Source of the DNA: CAYNQN01 sp964530525
GTDB lineage: Bacteria > Actinomycetota > Acidimicrobiia > Acidimicrobiales > Acidimicrobilacustridaceae
Assembly (NCBI GenBank): GCA_964530525.1
Contig: CAZHBH010000090.1
Span: 1-6,604, forward strand
Direction of reading: 5' to 3'
Length of the DNA stretch: 6,604 nucleotides
The notes beneath the pieces are model-generated. The model searched no databases, was not told where the DNA came from, and worked only from the letters and a program-made list of their open reading frames with translations. The position numbers and the translations under genes are program-made. Of the stretch, positions 5,776-6,604 are shown one piece after another (within the stretch, counting starts at the first letter, position 1; every line of letters begins with the position of its first letter).

Positions 5776-6603
5776 TCAGGCGAGGTGATCGACGAAGCGC
5801 TCGAGCTGGCGGAGGTTCCGGCACTCGAACACGCCGTCGCAGTGGACGCCGTACTCGCTCACGATGGAGTCACCCGTGTCCCAGTAGGCACGGGGCTCGG
5901 GGTCCAGCCAGTAGACGTGGCGAGCCCGCTTGCGGATCTCCTTGACCACCCAGGACTGGCTGGCGTGGTAGTTGTTCCGCGCGTCACCCAGGATCAGCAC
6001 GGTGGTCTTCGGGCCGATCTCGCGCCCCCACCGGCTCCAGAAGGCCTCGAAGGCGTGCCCGTAGTCGGAGTGGCCGTCCACCCACACCACGTCCGCTTCG
6101 CTGTTGACCCGGTGAACGGCCTCGCCGACGTCCTCGGTCCCCTCGAACATGTGCGTGACCTCGTCGATCCCGTCGATGAAGACGAACGCCCTCACTCTGG
6201 AGAACTGGCTCGAGATGGCGTAGACGAGCTGCAAGGTGAAGCGGGCGAAGGCGGCGACCGATCCCGATATGTCCGCCACCACAAAGATCTCCGGCTTGGC
6301 CGGGCGCGGGTAGCGGAAGCGCGGCTCGGCCGGCACGCCCCCGTAGCTGAGCGAGTGGCGCACGGTGTCGCGGAAGTCGAGAGGGCCGCGCCTGCCGTGG
6401 CGGCGCTTGCGTGCGAGCCGAGCTGCGAGCTTGCGAGTGAGGGGGAAGATCGCCTTGCGCAGGCTCACCATCTCCTCGCGCGAGGCGTGCATGAAGTCGA
6501 CGTCCTCGGGCAGGGGCTTTCGCAGCGTCTTGGCCATCGCCTCGGCACCGCGGTCCGCCACGTGCATGCGGCTGATCTCCGATTCGATCTCCTCGCGGAG
6601 CCG
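5776..6603 (-). CDS. CoxE-like von Willebrand factor A domain protein (5' end cut by window edge)
   Basis: This minus-strand gene is open to the right edge, so its N-terminus is missing; the ATG at 6567 is probably internal, because the frame continues upstream with REEIESEISR. A basic stretch (RLARKRRHGRRGPLDFRDTVRHSL, about 6417-6345) leads into a VWA domain. FVVADISGSVAAF carries the DxSxS metal-ion-dependent adhesion site at about 6273-6259. DGHSDYGHAF (about 6096-6067) and ILGDARNNY (about 6012-5986) supply the later conserved loops. In the family, CoxE-type VWA proteins work with a MoxR/CoxD AAA+ ATPase in maturing metalloenzymes such as CO dehydrogenase, and the ATPase gene is usually just upstream, here off the window. 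No signal peptide or membrane segment is visible in this part. The PaaX-family gene follows 41 bases downstream on the same strand. The target enzyme is unknown. Confidence 0.82.
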   Translation of the reverse strand, partial: RLREEIESEISRMHVADRGAEAMAKTLRKPLPEDVDFMHASREEMVSLRKAIFPLTRKLAARLARKRRHGRRGPLDFRDTVRHSLSYGGVPAEPRFRYPRPAKPEIFVVADISGSVAAFARFTLQLVYAISSQFSRVRAFVFIDGIDEVTHMFEGTEDVGEAVHRVNSEADVVWVDGHSDYGHAFEAFWSRWGREIGPKTTVLILGDARNNYHASQSWVVKEIRKRARHVYWLDPEPRAYWDTGDSIVSEYGVHCDGVFECRNLRQLERFVDHLA

Positions 6604-6604
6604 G

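Noticed and set aside
5735..5824. N-terminal extension of the PaaX-family protein to an ATG at 5824
   Set aside because: The added 30 residues are Arg- and Pro-rich, unlike the family, and would overlap the end of the upstream VWA gene by 49 bases.

Overview
The window is a GC-rich, gene-dense stretch whose codon use (G/C at most third positions), GTG starts and probable leaderless promoters point to a high-GC Actinomycetota chromosome. A deep lineage such as Acidimicrobiia is possible, but that is an impression and not demonstrated. No mobile element, RNA gene, CRISPR array or repeat family was seen.

Layout. Positions 3-446 (+) hold the C-terminal end of a sigma-70 family sigma factor, cut by the left edge. 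Positions 447-660 are non-coding: a hairpin after the sigma gene, then a candidate promoter and operator-like inverted repeat, and a roughly 100-base structured leader. Positions 661-2433 (+) encode a ferredoxin-type sulfite (or nitrite) reductase. Positions 2430-2501 (+) hold a possible 23-codon ORF that overlaps both neighbours by four bases. Positions 2498-3196 (+) encode a [4Fe-4S] APS reductase (CysH). Positions 3237-4796 (+) encode a metallo-beta-lactamase-fold protein with a C-terminal Rieske [2Fe-2S] domain that resembles CMP-sialic acid hydroxylase (CMAH) with its domain order inverted. On the minus strand, read right to left, are a CoxE-like von Willebrand A protein cut by the right edge (6603-5776) and a PaaX-family regulator (5734-4793). 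The last plus-strand gene and the PaaX gene meet tail to tail, and their stop codons share one CTAG.

How the genes fit. The reductase and cysH form an assimilatory sulfate reduction pair: CysH makes sulfite from adenylyl sulfate and the siroheme reductase takes it to sulfide, both at the expense of iron-sulfur redox carriers. The ATP sulfurylase, transport and siroheme genes are not in the window. The MBL-Rieske protein lies 40 bases after cysH but appears to have its own promoter, so its link to sulfur metabolism is open. The VWA/PaaX pair looks like a separate unit.

Most worth a second look are the inverted CMAH-like architecture, the 23-codon bridging ORF, and the complete Cys motifs in both halves of the sulfite reductase.
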